A stretch of 64,000 nt of DNA from Neopusillimonas maritima (lineage in GTDB: Bacteria > Pseudomonadota > Gammaproteobacteria > Burkholderiales > Burkholderiaceae_B), in assembly GCF_040930455.2 (NCBI RefSeq), contig NZ_CP170494.1; one strand, given 5' to 3'. The translations under genes and the position numbers were made by a program. The notes below the pieces were generated by a model. It saw nothing but the letters and a program-made list of their open reading frames with translations. It had not been told where the DNA came from and made no database searches. This document shows positions 16,558 through 28,394 of the stretch, one piece after another (the stretch's first letter is position 1; each line of letters opens with the position of its first letter).

Positions 16558-17775
16558 TTATTCCCAGTTTAGTGCTCCACCTGTTTGATATTCGATCACA
16601 CGTGTCTCAAAAAAGTTGCGTTCTTTCTTGAGATCGATCATTTCGGCCATCCAGGGGAAGGGGTTTTCTTCTTGTGCGAATAAAGGTTCGATGCCAATTT
16701 GTTGGCAACGACGATTGGCAATAAAACGCAAATACGATTTGAACATGCCGGCGTTCAAGCCCAGTACGCCGCGCGGCATGGTGTCTTCTGCGTAAGCGTA
16801 TTCAAGTTCGACGGCTTGACGAAACAGACCTCGAATTTCTTCGCGGAACTCGGATGTCCAAAGATGCGGGTTCTCGAGCTTGATGGTGTTGATGAGATCG
16901 ATGCCGAAATTGCAATGCATCGATTCATCGCGAAGAATGTACATGTATTGTTCGGCAGCACCTGTCATTTTGTTTTGGCGCCCCAAGGCCAGTATTTGCG
17001 TAAAGCCAACATAGAAGAACAAGCCTTCCATAAGGCACGCAAAAACAATAAGTGATTTCAGAAGCGTTTGATCGGCTTCCGGTGTGCCGGTTTCGAAGTT
17101 GGGGTCGGCTATGGCGTCGATGAAAGGAATCAGGAATTCATCTTTGGCGCGAATGGAGGGTACTTCGTTATAGGCGTTGAAGATTTCCGATTCATCGAGA
17201 TCAAGGCTTTCAACAATATATTGATAAGCGTGGGTGTGAATGGCTTCTTCAAATGCCTGGCGCAATAGGAACTGACGACATTCAGGTGCCGTGATATGGC
17301 GGTAAGTGCCCAGTACGATATTGTTGGCGGCAAGCGAGTCGGCCGTAACGAAAAAGCCCAGGTTGCGCTTAACGATGCGGCGCTCGTCTTCGGTTAGCCC
17401 GTTTGGGTTCTTCCACAAGGCAATGTCGCGCGACATGTTTACTTCCTGCGGCATCCAGTGGTTGGCGCAGGTGGCCAGATATTTTTCCCAAGCCCATTTG
17501 TATTTGAAAGGCACCAATTGGTTAACGTCGGTTTGGCCGTTGATAATGCGTTTGTCGGCGGCACTGACGCGACTGGTTGATACCGGTGCGGCAACCGTTG
17601 CTGCGGGTTTGGCATGCGCTGTTGGCTCACTGGCTGCCGCGGGTGCCATGGCCGCGTTGTCGTAATGCGGTGCAGGCGCAGCGGTTGTGCCTTGTGCGGG
17701 TGCCGCAGGTTGACGCGCCGCCGGGCTTGCCGGCGTGGGCGTTGCTTGAGGTGTGTCGTCATCCCATGAAAGCAT
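16558..17775 (-). CDS. nrdB: class Ia ribonucleotide reductase, small (radical) subunit
   Basis: NrdB houses the diiron-tyrosyl radical cofactor needed by NrdA to make deoxynucleotides. The 405-residue protein has the iron ligand motifs EEAIHTHAYQYIVESL and DESMHCNFGIDLI and a normal C-terminal tail ending in TGGALNWE, the part that docks into NrdA. The first roughly 85 residues are an Ala/Pro/Thr-rich low-complexity extension absent from E. coli NrdB. It follows nrdA after 64 bases and shares its NrdR-controlled promoter. Confidence 0.96.
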   Translation of the reverse strand: MLSWDDDTPQATPTPASPAARQPAAPAQGTTAAPAPHYDNAAMAPAAASEPTAHAKPAATVAAPVSTSRVSAADKRIINGQTDVNQLVPFKYKWAWEKYLATCANHWMPQEVNMSRDIALWKNPNGLTEDERRIVKRNLGFFVTADSLAANNIVLGTYRHITAPECRQFLLRQAFEEAIHTHAYQYIVESLDLDESEIFNAYNEVPSIRAKDEFLIPFIDAIADPNFETGTPEADQTLLKSLIVFACLMEGLFFYVGFTQILALGRQNKMTGAAEQYMYILRDESMHCNFGIDLINTIKLENPHLWTSEFREEIRGLFRQAVELEYAYAEDTMPRGVLGLNAGMFKSYLRFIANRRCQQIGIEPLFAQEENPFPWMAEMIDLKKERNFFETRVIEYQTGGALNWE

Positions 17776-17839
17776 TGTCTTTTACCTTTTATCTGTTCGT
17801 GTATTAACCGGTTGGTTTGTTGGATTCAAGGCTAAAGCC

Positions 17840-20794
<2,955 letters not shown>

Positions 20795-20923
20795 GGATGG
20801 CTCCTGTAACCGCCGACGAAGGTGGCCGGCGAAAACGTGTGTCAGATAACGGTGGATCGTGAAAACGCGGAAAAAACGCGTTGAAAAGATAGAGTTTTTT
20901 TGCTTTCAGGTTTTTGTCATCAA

Positions 20924-20939
20924 CCACTATATGTAGTGG
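20924..20939 (-). promoter_or_regulatory. NrdR box 1 (overlaps nrdA -10)
   Basis: CCACTATATGTAGTGG fits the NrdR consensus acaCwATATwGtgt-like palindrome almost perfectly. Its first half contains the -10 of the predicted nrdA promoter, so bound NrdR would block RNA polymerase. Confidence 0.88.
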
Positions 20940-20954
20940 TTTGAGATGTTTCAA
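20926..20954 (-). promoter_or_regulatory. sigma-70-type promoter of nrdAB
   Basis: On the minus strand TTGAAA (20949-20954) and TATAGT (20926-20931) are separated by exactly 17 bases. A start near 20919 would give a leader of about 125 bases. Both hexamers touch the NrdR boxes. Confidence 0.75.
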
Positions 20955-20970
20955 GCACTAATTGTAGTGT
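20955..20970 (-). promoter_or_regulatory. NrdR box 2 (upstream of nrdA -35)
   Basis: GCACTAATTGTAGTGT is the second NrdR-type palindrome, 31 bases (three helical turns) from the first, the spacing typical for cooperative NrdR binding. Confidence 0.82.
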
Positions 20971-21176
20971 TATGGGAAGGGCGAAGCAAGCAGGGTAAAC
21001 AACTATATAAGGTTTATTTCAAAAAAGTCTTAGGGCAAGCGCGTGGGGGCTGTTGCAATTCCGTTGCAAATGCCTCAATGTATTGTCATGACGGTGTTTT
21101 TTATGCGCTTGGGTTGCCGGGCGTCATAATAGTCTGACAGTGCTTTATTACTTATTTGTATTGGATTAATTCGGCC
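20971..21176. other. intergenic region without recognised gene
   Basis: Between NrdR box 2 and the divergent lipoprotein gene, small open frames exist but lack Shine-Dalgarno sites or family resemblance. I see no RNA gene or hairpin terminator. It presumably holds the promoter of the lipoprotein gene. Confidence 0.5.
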
Positions 21177-21659
21177 ATGTCTGGAATGAAAATTCGTTCG
21201 CTGCTCTTAAGCCCGATTGCGGCGCTGTTGGTAGTGGGTTGTGCCCCGATGCCCAAGCAGCCGGTGCATACGTCTGAAATAAAGTGTGAGCCGTCCGGTA
21301 ATATCGATCTGGCAGGCAATTGGTTGGGTCAGCGCAATCAGGCAGGGGTAGCCGGCTCATTTCAGGTTTGGATGAATTTACACCCCGATGGGACCATGTC
21401 GTACGCCGAGCGCCTGCAACGCAAGGGTAAGCCGGCGCAGTCGTTGCGGGAAACCGGCTGTTGGCAACGCGACGCCTCTACCGGCGAATTGGTTCTGCGA
21501 ACCTTGAAGTCGAATGGCGCGTGGGTCGAAGCCAATGACCCTATCTATGTGAATCGTTATCCTTACGCCTTGCAAGGGTCGGGCCAACTTAAGCTGAGGG
21601 AAGGGCAAAGCGCTTTCTTGTTAAAGCGCATGCCCAATGATTACCGTTTACCCTTTTAA
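21177..21659 (+). CDS. hypothetical lipoprotein
   Basis: A protein of about 160 residues with a lipoprotein signal (MKIRSLLLSPIAALLVVGC, lipobox LVVGC). The mature part contains DLAGNWLGQRNQAGVAGSF and beta-rich segments that suggest a small barrel, perhaps lipocalin-like; this is only an impression. Starts at 21156, 21177 and 21186 are all possible and no Shine-Dalgarno clearly decides; I give the middle one. It converges on gltX with a 4-base overlap of the 3' ends. Confidence 0.7.
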   Translation: MSGMKIRSLLLSPIAALLVVGCAPMPKQPVHTSEIKCEPSGNIDLAGNWLGQRNQAGVAGSFQVWMNLHPDGTMSYAERLQRKGKPAQSLRETGCWQRDASTGELVLRTLKSNGAWVEANDPIYVNRYPYALQGSGQLKLREGQSAFLLKRMPNDYRLPF

Positions 21660-23077
21660 CGGTTTTCCAGCGTCGCGGCCAGCCGTTTTAAAACGGTTTC
21701 TCGCCCCAGCAGGCTTAATACAGCGTCAACTGCCGGGGTTTGTTTGCGACCCGTTACGGCTACCCGCAGCGGAATACCCAGTTTCGGCATTTTCAGGTTG
21801 TGTTGTTTCAACACCGTTTTAATCAGGTCTGATAACGCCGGTGTTGTCCATTCCGGCAGTGTTGCCGCCTGGCCGGCGAAATCGGCTAACACGGTTAACG
21901 CTTCCGGAGTCAGGTGTTCCTGCTTTAATTCTGCGTCGGCGGGAATATAGGGGCCACAAAACAACATGGCCTCTTCGGCTAATTGGTTCAAAGTTTCCGC
22001 GCGCTCTTTAAGTAATCCCATGACAGCTTCCAGATCAACTGCTTCGGGGTTGCCGTCGAGCTTTACGATGCGGGGCGCCACTTTCTCTGCCAGCCTTTGG
22101 TTGCTGCTTTCACGAATATAGTGTGCATTGACCCAATTGAGTTTCTTTGGATCCCATTGCGCTGCTGATTTACTGAGGTTGCGCGTATCAAACCACTCAA
22201 TGAATTGCTCGCGCGAGAAAACCTCATCGTTACCGTGGCTCCAGCCCAGGCGCGCCAGATAATTCACCATCGCTTCGGGTAAATAGCCGTCGTCATCGTA
22301 TTGCATGACGCTAACCGCCCCATGGCGTTTGGAGAGTTTTTCCCCGTCGGGACCGAGAATCATGGGCACGTGGCCGTACTGAGGCAGTGTGCCGCCCAGC
22401 GCCCGCAAAATATTAATCTGACGCGGGGTGTTGTTAATGTGGTCATCGCCGCGAATAACGTGGGTGATTTGCATATCCCAGTCGTCGACAACGACACAAA
22501 AATTGTATGTGGGCGTGCCATCGGCGCGTGCAATAACCAAGTCGTCCAGTTCGCTATTGTCAATACTGATGGGGCCTTTAACGAGGTCGTTCCAGCTTGT
22601 TGCTCCGTCCTGGGGGGTTTTGAAACGCACGACCGGTTTGCGGTCTTGCGGCACAGGGGGCAATGTTTTACCGGGTTCAGGTCGCCAGGTTCCGTCGTAA
22701 CGGGGTTTTAAGCCGGCCAGACGTGCCTTTTCACGCATGGCGTTCACTTCTTCGGGGCTGCTGTAACAATAATACGCATGGCCTTCGTTCAGCATGCGTT
22801 CAATCACGTCTCGATACAGCTCCACCCGCTCCATTTGGTAGAAGGGGCCTTCATCGGGTTGCATTCCGAGCCAGTCCATCCCATTCAGAATGGCTTGAAC
22901 CGCTTCGGGTGTTGAGCGTTCAATGTCGGTGTCTTCAATACGTAAGACGAACACACCATTGTGATGACGTGCGAAAGCCCATGAAAAAAGCGCTGTGCGA
23001 GCCCCGCCCAGATGCAGATAGCCGGTGGGAGAGGGGGCGAAACGGGTACGGATGGTTTGGGAGGTAGACGAGCTCAT
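21656..23077 (-). CDS. gltX: glutamyl-tRNA synthetase
   Basis: GltX charges tRNA-Glu. The 473-residue class I synthetase has the HIGH-type motif PSPTGYLHLGGARTALF near residue 15, the KMSKS-type motif EKLSKRHGAVSV near 245, and an all-alpha C-terminal anticodon-binding domain. Length and motifs are those of the discriminating bacterial enzyme. It is transcribed divergently from the PatZ-like gene with an 87-base gap. Confidence 0.97.
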   Translation of the reverse strand: MSSSTSQTIRTRFAPSPTGYLHLGGARTALFSWAFARHHNGVFVLRIEDTDIERSTPEAVQAILNGMDWLGMQPDEGPFYQMERVELYRDVIERMLNEGHAYYCYSSPEEVNAMREKARLAGLKPRYDGTWRPEPGKTLPPVPQDRKPVVRFKTPQDGATSWNDLVKGPISIDNSELDDLVIARADGTPTYNFCVVVDDWDMQITHVIRGDDHINNTPRQINILRALGGTLPQYGHVPMILGPDGEKLSKRHGAVSVMQYDDDGYLPEAMVNYLARLGWSHGNDEVFSREQFIEWFDTRNLSKSAAQWDPKKLNWVNAHYIRESSNQRLAEKVAPRIVKLDGNPEAVDLEAVMGLLKERAETLNQLAEEAMLFCGPYIPADAELKQEHLTPEALTVLADFAGQAATLPEWTTPALSDLIKTVLKQHNLKMPKLGIPLRVAVTGRKQTPAVDAVLSLLGRETVLKRLAATLENR

Positions 23078-23164
23078 AGATTATGTTTAGGCTTTGCTTG
23101 GTGCACACTGTGCGCACGTGTATTCAGGAATAATGGGTCTATTTTAAAGTAAGCTTCCGTCGTC

Positions 23165-25621
23165 ATGCTTCGTCATCGCCTTGCCGCCTTGTTTGATCCC
23201 GCTTCAGTGCTGGTTGTGGGGCCTGCCGCGCTTCCCATGAAAACAATTGCCTCGCTGGGGCGTTTGGCGCGGCATCAAACGCATGTTGTTTGGTCAGACT
23301 CGGCTCCTGCGCAGTGGCCGCAAGATCTGGCCGGCGTGCCGTCGGGGCGGCGTCTTGACCTGGCCGTTCTGGCCCTGCCATATCATGCGTTACCGAAAAC
23401 ATTGAATGCTTTGGAGCGATATCGCCCTCGTGCACTTATCGTGCTTTCTCCACCATCGCCTTCCGCCACGCCGGGGCAAGATTGTGCGGTTTGTGTTCAG
23501 TGGGCACGTGAACATGATTGTGTCATGTTGGGGCCCCGCACACTGGGCATCCAGCGGCCCCATCTTGGGTTGAATGCCAGCCTCTCTTCCGACTTGGCGT
23601 TGCCGGGGAAAGTGGCTTTGGTGTCGCAATCGGAGGCCATTGTCAGTGCTGTGCTCGATTGGGCGCGCGATGCAAATCTGGGGTTTTCCACAGTGGCATC
23701 CATGGGAGATGAAACCGATCTGACACTGGCCCGCCTGCTCGATTATCTGGCCACTGACTCCCGAACCGACAGTATTGCAGTTTATCTTGAACAGGTGCCT
23801 TCGCCGCGGGCGTTGTTCAGTGCGTTGCGTGCGGCGGCAGCGGTTAAGCCGGTGGTGGTGTTGAAAGCCGGCGGCGGATCACGCAACCCCAACTCGGAAA
23901 GCGATGCCGTATTCAATGCGTTGTTGCGGCGCGCCGGCGCGGTGCGCATCCCTTATTTTGTACAGTTGTTTTCAGCCATTAAGGTATTAAGAAGCCCTGT
24001 ACGCCCCAAAGGCCGGCGCATTGCGGTTGTATCCAATGGCAGTGGGCCACCGCAGCTTGCACTCGATATTATGGGCGTTGCCGCGGCGGTACAACGGGCT
24101 GAGTTGTCGTTGCAAACTCAAAAGGCGTTGGCAGAATCGCTGGAAGATGCAGCACAGGTTGCCAATCCAGTGGTAACGCGTGTGGCACTTACACCGGAAA
24201 CCATGAGAAAGGTTTTAACGTCCTTAACAACCGATGTGGGTGTCGACGGTATTCTGGTTTTGCTGGCACCCGACCAACGGGTGGATATGGCAGCCGTTGT
24301 TGCACAACTGGCCCATACTGCCGCCAGTGCGGCGAAACCCGTTATGGCATGCTTAATGGGCGAGGCCACCATGCGCCCTTTGCGGCACCGTCTCGATGAA
24401 GCCGGTATTCCTTCGTTTCGTACGCCGGAGGCTGCGATAAATGCCTTTGGTGTGCTGGCCACCTATCATTACAACCAGGTGTTGTCGCAACAAACGCTCC
24501 CTCCTGAGCCTTTGAATCAACCGCCCCAGGTCGATCAGGCTCGCCGATTGATCAAGGCCGTGTTGCAAGCGCAAAGAACCACGCTTGAGTTTGAGGAATG
24601 TGTTCAGCTGTTGGGCTGTTTCGACGTGCCGGTTGAATTGCTTTCGACTCACGACGATTTCCCCGGGTTAAGTCATGTTGACGATGTGCCCATGGCGATT
24701 CGTGTTGGGCATGACGCCCAGTACGGCCCGTTCATTAACTTTGGCTCCGGTGGTCGCACGGTTATATCGTCGCGCGACAGAGCGGTTGATTTACCTCCGC
24801 TTAATAGTTTTTTGGCCCGGCAAATTATCGAGCGCAGTGTGGTTTGGCGGCGCGCATTACGACATCAGATCAGTCCGGCAGCCCAGGCAAGCCTGGAGGA
24901 CGCGCTTGAGCGCTTGTCCGACATGGTGTGCATGCTGCCCGAGATTCAACATATTCTTATTGATCCCCTGTGGGCCGGAAATACGCGCCTGTTTGCGCAG
25001 TCAGTGCACATTGACGTAGCGCCTTCGTGTTTGACGGCTTTGCCGGAGCAGTCGGGGTATGGCCATATGGCTATTCATCCTTACCCGCGTCAGTTGGTGC
25101 AGGAAAAGCAATTTGTCGATGGCCGGCCCTGGTTGATGCGCCCCATTCGGCCGGAAGATGCAGAGCCATTGCAACGTTTTGTGCGTGCACTTTCCGATGA
25201 GTCACGTTACATGCGCTTTGTTTCCATGTTGCGCGAACTGACGCCCAGCATGCTGGCGCGCTATTCCCGGATTGATTACGATCGGGAGTTGGCGTTAGTG
25301 GCGACGGTACAGTTGCCCAATCCTGAGCATCGGGGGCATCCGCAGGAGGAGATTATCGGCTTTGCGCATTATTTGCGGAACGCCGACGGCCGAGGTGCGG
25401 AATATGCTTTGGTGGTTGCCGACAATTGGCAGCGACATGGGTTGGGTAAAGAGCTGCTGCAAGGTTTGTTGCAAGTGGCTCGCGATCAGCGTCTTGACTA
25501 CATTGAAGGGTTTGTACTGGCGGCGAACCGGCCCATGCTTGGGTTAATGACACGCATGGGCTTTCAGAACGATGTTGATGAGGACGACCCCACCTTGCGT
25601 CGTGTTTGGCTGTCGTTATAG
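23165..25621 (+). CDS. PatZ-like protein: acyl-CoA synthetase (NDP-forming)-like domains plus GNAT acetyltransferase
   Basis: An 818-residue protein with a CoA-binding Rossmann domain (about 1-130), succinyl-CoA-ligase-like domains (about 140-450), a shortened ATP-grasp-like part (about 470-620), and a C-terminal GNAT domain (about 650-818) with the acetyl-CoA loop QRHGLGKELL. In E. coli PatZ the GNAT domain acetylates lysines of metabolic enzymes such as Acs. The phosphohistidine motif of true ADP-forming synthetases is absent here (KAGGGSRNPNSESDAV instead of a SHTG motif), as in PatZ. The ATP-grasp also seems to lack the nucleotide-binding lysine segment, so the synthetase part is probably regulatory only. 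Confidence 0.87.
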   Translation: MLRHRLAALFDPASVLVVGPAALPMKTIASLGRLARHQTHVVWSDSAPAQWPQDLAGVPSGRRLDLAVLALPYHALPKTLNALERYRPRALIVLSPPSPSATPGQDCAVCVQWAREHDCVMLGPRTLGIQRPHLGLNASLSSDLALPGKVALVSQSEAIVSAVLDWARDANLGFSTVASMGDETDLTLARLLDYLATDSRTDSIAVYLEQVPSPRALFSALRAAAAVKPVVVLKAGGGSRNPNSESDAVFNALLRRAGAVRIPYFVQLFSAIKVLRSPVRPKGRRIAVVSNGSGPPQLALDIMGVAAAVQRAELSLQTQKALAESLEDAAQVANPVVTRVALTPETMRKVLTSLTTDVGVDGILVLLAPDQRVDMAAVVAQLAHTAASAAKPVMACLMGEATMRPLRHRLDEAGIPSFRTPEAAINAFGVLATYHYNQVLSQQTLPPEPLNQPPQVDQARRLIKAVLQAQRTTLEFEECVQLLGCFDVPVELLSTHDDFPGLSHVDDVPMAIRVGHDAQYGPFINFGSGGRTVISSRDRAVDLPPLNSFLARQIIERSVVWRRALRHQISPAAQASLEDALERLSDMVCMLPEIQHILIDPLWAGNTRLFAQSVHIDVAPSCLTALPEQSGYGHMAIHPYPRQLVQEKQFVDGRPWLMRPIRPEDAEPLQRFVRALSDESRYMRFVSMLRELTPSMLARYSRIDYDRELALVATVQLPNPEHRGHPQEEIIGFAHYLRNADGRGAEYALVVADNWQRHGLGKELLQGLLQVARDQRLDYIEGFVLAANRPMLGLMTRMGFQNDVDEDDPTLRRVWLSL

Positions 25622-25643
25622 TGCACGGTCGGGTTTGAAGCGC

Positions 25644-26327
25644 TTAGGTTTGGGCAAAATGGCGCGCGAAGAATTGGGCGATATCGCGAATTTCTTCCAG
25701 GCATACTGAATGAGGCATGCCATAGGTTTTCCATTCAACGTTGTAGCCCAGTTGTTGTAATTGCGTGCATGATGCTTTCGCGCGCTCAAGATCAATCACT
25801 GCGTCTTGTGTGCCGTGCGCCATAAAAATGGGCGTGGTTTGGTTGGCCTGATGGCGTTCCGTCTCGACCGTTTCGGCCAAAGGCAGGTAACCGGAGAGAC
25901 ATAGTAAGCCCGCCAGTTGTTCTTCCAGCCGCAAGCCCGTTTGCAGTGTCATGGCACAGCCCTGCGAGAACCCGGCCAGCATAATATTTCGGGTTGGGAT
26001 GCCGCGCGCATTTTCGCGCGCAATCAACGCGCGGATGATTTGCTCTGATTGCCGAATGCCGGTTTCGTCTTCCCGACGGCCGATACTGCTGTCTTTAATG
26101 TCGTACCAGGCGCGCATTTGCATGCCTTGGTTAATGGTAACGGGTATAACGGGTGCATGCGGGAAGACAAATCGGATTTGTGGGCTGGGCGCCAAACCCA
26201 GTTCTGGCACGATGGGGGCGAAATCGTTACCGTCGGCGCCCAGGCCGTGTAGCCAAATTACCGCGTGTGTCGGACTCTTGCCGGTTTCAAGCTCAATTGA
26301 ATCTAATTGTGTTGTGAATTCGTTCAT
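25644..26327 (-). CDS. carboxylesterase/phospholipase of the EstB-like alpha/beta-hydrolase family
   Basis: A 227-residue serine hydrolase with HGLGADGNDF (oxyanion hole) near residue 26, the nucleophile motif AGFSQGCAMTL near 118, and the acid and histidine in GTQDAVI and YGMPHSVCLEE. Family members cleave short-chain aryl and lysophospholipid esters in the cytoplasm; the natural substrate is unknown. It is convergent with the PatZ-like gene and lies 49 bases downstream of darP, possibly one transcript. Confidence 0.9.
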   Translation of the reverse strand: MNEFTTQLDSIELETGKSPTHAVIWLHGLGADGNDFAPIVPELGLAPSPQIRFVFPHAPVIPVTINQGMQMRAWYDIKDSSIGRREDETGIRQSEQIIRALIARENARGIPTRNIMLAGFSQGCAMTLQTGLRLEEQLAGLLCLSGYLPLAETVETERHQANQTTPIFMAHGTQDAVIDLERAKASCTQLQQLGYNVEWKTYGMPHSVCLEEIRDIAQFFARHFAQT

Positions 26328-26376
26328 GAGTACAGGTTTTTGTAGTTCAAATATATTTTGGTAGCTTTATAGCGCG

Positions 26377-26916
26377 TTAAGGGTTGGTTTGCTGCAGTGT
26401 TTTTAACTCTTGGTACAAAGCCCGATAATGCTTGCGTTTAGGGGCTTGGCCTGGTTGCAGGTTTTTGTTGGCTTCCTGTTCTTTTCGTCCTGCCCGAATC
26501 AGTGCTCGCAGGTGTTGTACATCTGCTTGAGGATATTCAGCAAGCAGTTCCGTAAGTGCGTGATCATCTTGTAGAAGCAGATCACGTTGGGCTTCCAATT
26601 GATGCATGGCCGCCGCTTCTTCGCGCGAGCCATTTTCCCAAACATCAAGTTGATGTCGAATGGCGTCGGCGTCGGCCTCGCGCATGAGCTTGCCGACATA
26701 GTGAATTTGTCGTCGTCGGCCTTCGCGACTATTGATACGCTGCGCCAGCCGAATCGAATCAAGCAGCTTTTCCGATAACGGTAACTGCTTCAGGCGGTCC
26801 GCGGAAAGGTCGACCAATTGTTTGCCCAGGTCTAACAATGCATGCATTTCGCGCTTGACCTGTGATTTGCTGGGGCCGTCGTATTCGCTTTCAGATGTTT
26901 CGGGGTCGTTTGTCAT
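26377..26916 (-). CDS. darP: ribosome biogenesis factor DarP (YjgA, DUF615)
   Basis: DarP helps late assembly of the 50S subunit near the peptidyl-transferase centre. The 179-residue, highly charged helical protein shows the family signature PSKSQVKREMHALLDLGKQLV at its start and GRRRQIHYVGKLMR in the middle. I chose the start at 26916 (MTNDPETSESE); the frame extends to 26970, but those residues are unlike the family. It is divergent from pmbA, as in many proteobacteria where yjgA and pmbA are neighbours. Confidence 0.93.
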   Translation of the reverse strand: MTNDPETSESEYDGPSKSQVKREMHALLDLGKQLVDLSADRLKQLPLSEKLLDSIRLAQRINSREGRRRQIHYVGKLMREADADAIRHQLDVWENGSREEAAAMHQLEAQRDLLLQDDHALTELLAEYPQADVQHLRALIRAGRKEQEANKNLQPGQAPKRKHYRALYQELKTLQQTNP

Positions 26917-26981
26917 GCCTGGTAAAAGATAAGATCGTGGAATTAGCGATATGATAACTGCGTTAAACAAGAAGGGATGTA

Positions 26982-28349
26982 ATGAGCAAAAAATCCAATT
27001 TTCATTTACCGGTTAAAAAGAATCAGGCTCGCTTTCAGGAGCTGGTGGCCGAAACGCTCGACTATGCCCGTTCCCTGGGTGCCAGCGATGCCGCCGCCGA
27101 GGTCTCCGAAACGCGGGGCTTGTCTGTTTCTGTTCGTAATCAGGATATTGAAACGGTTGAGCAAACCCGAGATCGCTCGCTTGATGTAACGGTATTTGCC
27201 GGCACACAGCGGGGTTCGGCTTCAACATCCGATTTTTCCAGAAAAGCACTAAGGGAAACCGTTGATGCGGCATGGCATATTGCCAAGTACACGGCGACCG
27301 ACCCGGCGGCCGGGTTGCCCGAGGCGGATTTCCTGGCGTTTGAGTATCCTGATCTGGGTCTTTACAAACCCTGGGATTTATCAACCGAAAAAGCGGTTCG
27401 AAAAGCTTTGAAGGCCGAGAAAGCGTCACGCGAAGTCAGTCCGCTGATTACCAATACCGACGGCGCGTCGGTAAGCACTTTCGAAGGTCATTTTGTCTTG
27501 GGTAATACGCGGGGTTTCATGGGCGGTTTTCCTTACACCCGTCATGGCATCTCGGTGGCGCCCATAGCCGGGCAAGGCGAAAATATGCAGCGCGATTATT
27601 GGTATTCAGCGTCGCGTGATCCAAAACAATTGGCCAAAGCGTCGAAGGTGGGGCGTTATGCTGCTCACCGCAGTTTGGCGCGTTTGTCGGCGCGTCGTAT
27701 CAAAACCGGAAAATATCCGGTTCTGTTTGAAGCGCCCCTGGCCGTTGGTTTGTTAGGGTCTTTGGTGCAGGCCGCCAGTGGCGGGGCGCTATATCGCCGC
27801 GCCAGTTTCCTGCTTGATGCATTAGGCAAGCCGGTTATGGCCGACCATCTCGACGTAAAAGAAAACCCACATGTTCCCGGTGGTATGGGCAGCTCACCGT
27901 TCGACGATGAGGGTGTGCGCACCACAGCGCGCGATGTGGTTACCGGCGGCGTGTTGAATGGCTATTTCTTGTCCACCTACACAGCACGTAAATTGGGGAT
28001 GGAAACAACCGGTAATGCAGGCGGGTCGCACAATCTGGTTTTGTCTTCGCGTCTTACCGACCCGAATGACGACTTTCGTGCCATGTTGCGCAAATTGGGA
28101 ACCGGCCTGCTGGTCACCGAACTGATCGGCCAAGGCGTAAATTATGTGACGGGTGATTATTCGCGCGGCGCGTTTGGTTACTGGGTGGAAAATGGGGAAA
28201 TTTCCCATGCGGTGCAAGAGTTCACCATCGCCGGGAATCTGGCTGATATGTTGCGTCAAATTGCAGCGGTCGGCGCCGACACAATCACACGTGGATCCAA
28301 AACAACGGGGTCTATCCTTATTGAGCGTATGTCCGTGGCGGGTCAGTAA
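26982..28349 (+). CDS. pmbA: metalloprotease PmbA (TldE)
   Basis: PmbA pairs with TldD to form a cytoplasmic metalloprotease that processes microcin B17 and degrades the CcdA antitoxin in E. coli. The 455-residue protein has the TldE-type architecture: an N-terminal domain (RGLSVSVRNQDIETVEQT), YPVLFEAPLAVGLLGSL in the middle, and the C-terminal beta domain with LIGQGVNYVTGDYSRGAFG. TldE lacks the HExxxH zinc motif, which resides in TldD; none is seen here. tldD is not in the window. Confidence 0.94.
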   Translation: MSKKSNFHLPVKKNQARFQELVAETLDYARSLGASDAAAEVSETRGLSVSVRNQDIETVEQTRDRSLDVTVFAGTQRGSASTSDFSRKALRETVDAAWHIAKYTATDPAAGLPEADFLAFEYPDLGLYKPWDLSTEKAVRKALKAEKASREVSPLITNTDGASVSTFEGHFVLGNTRGFMGGFPYTRHGISVAPIAGQGENMQRDYWYSASRDPKQLAKASKVGRYAAHRSLARLSARRIKTGKYPVLFEAPLAVGLLGSLVQAASGGALYRRASFLLDALGKPVMADHLDVKENPHVPGGMGSSPFDDEGVRTTARDVVTGGVLNGYFLSTYTARKLGMETTGNAGGSHNLVLSSRLTDPNDDFRAMLRKLGTGLLVTELIGQGVNYVTGDYSRGAFGYWVENGEISHAVQEFTIAGNLADMLRQIAAVGADTITRGSKTTGSILIERMSVAGQ

Positions 28350-28394
28350 AACGGTTGCCATTCATCGTCGTTTATTTTTCGGAGAATAATCAAA

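Noticed and set aside
15847..16572. A 241-codon plus-strand open frame rich in Phe, Ala and Val, antisense to the histone-like gene.
   Set aside because: It is the reverse-complement image of the Lys/Ala repeats (AAG/GCN become CTT/NGC), so it is open for compositional reasons.
20946..21137. A 63-codon plus-strand open frame near the NrdR boxes.
   Set aside because: It begins inside the nrdA promoter, has no Shine-Dalgarno site and no resemblance to known small proteins.
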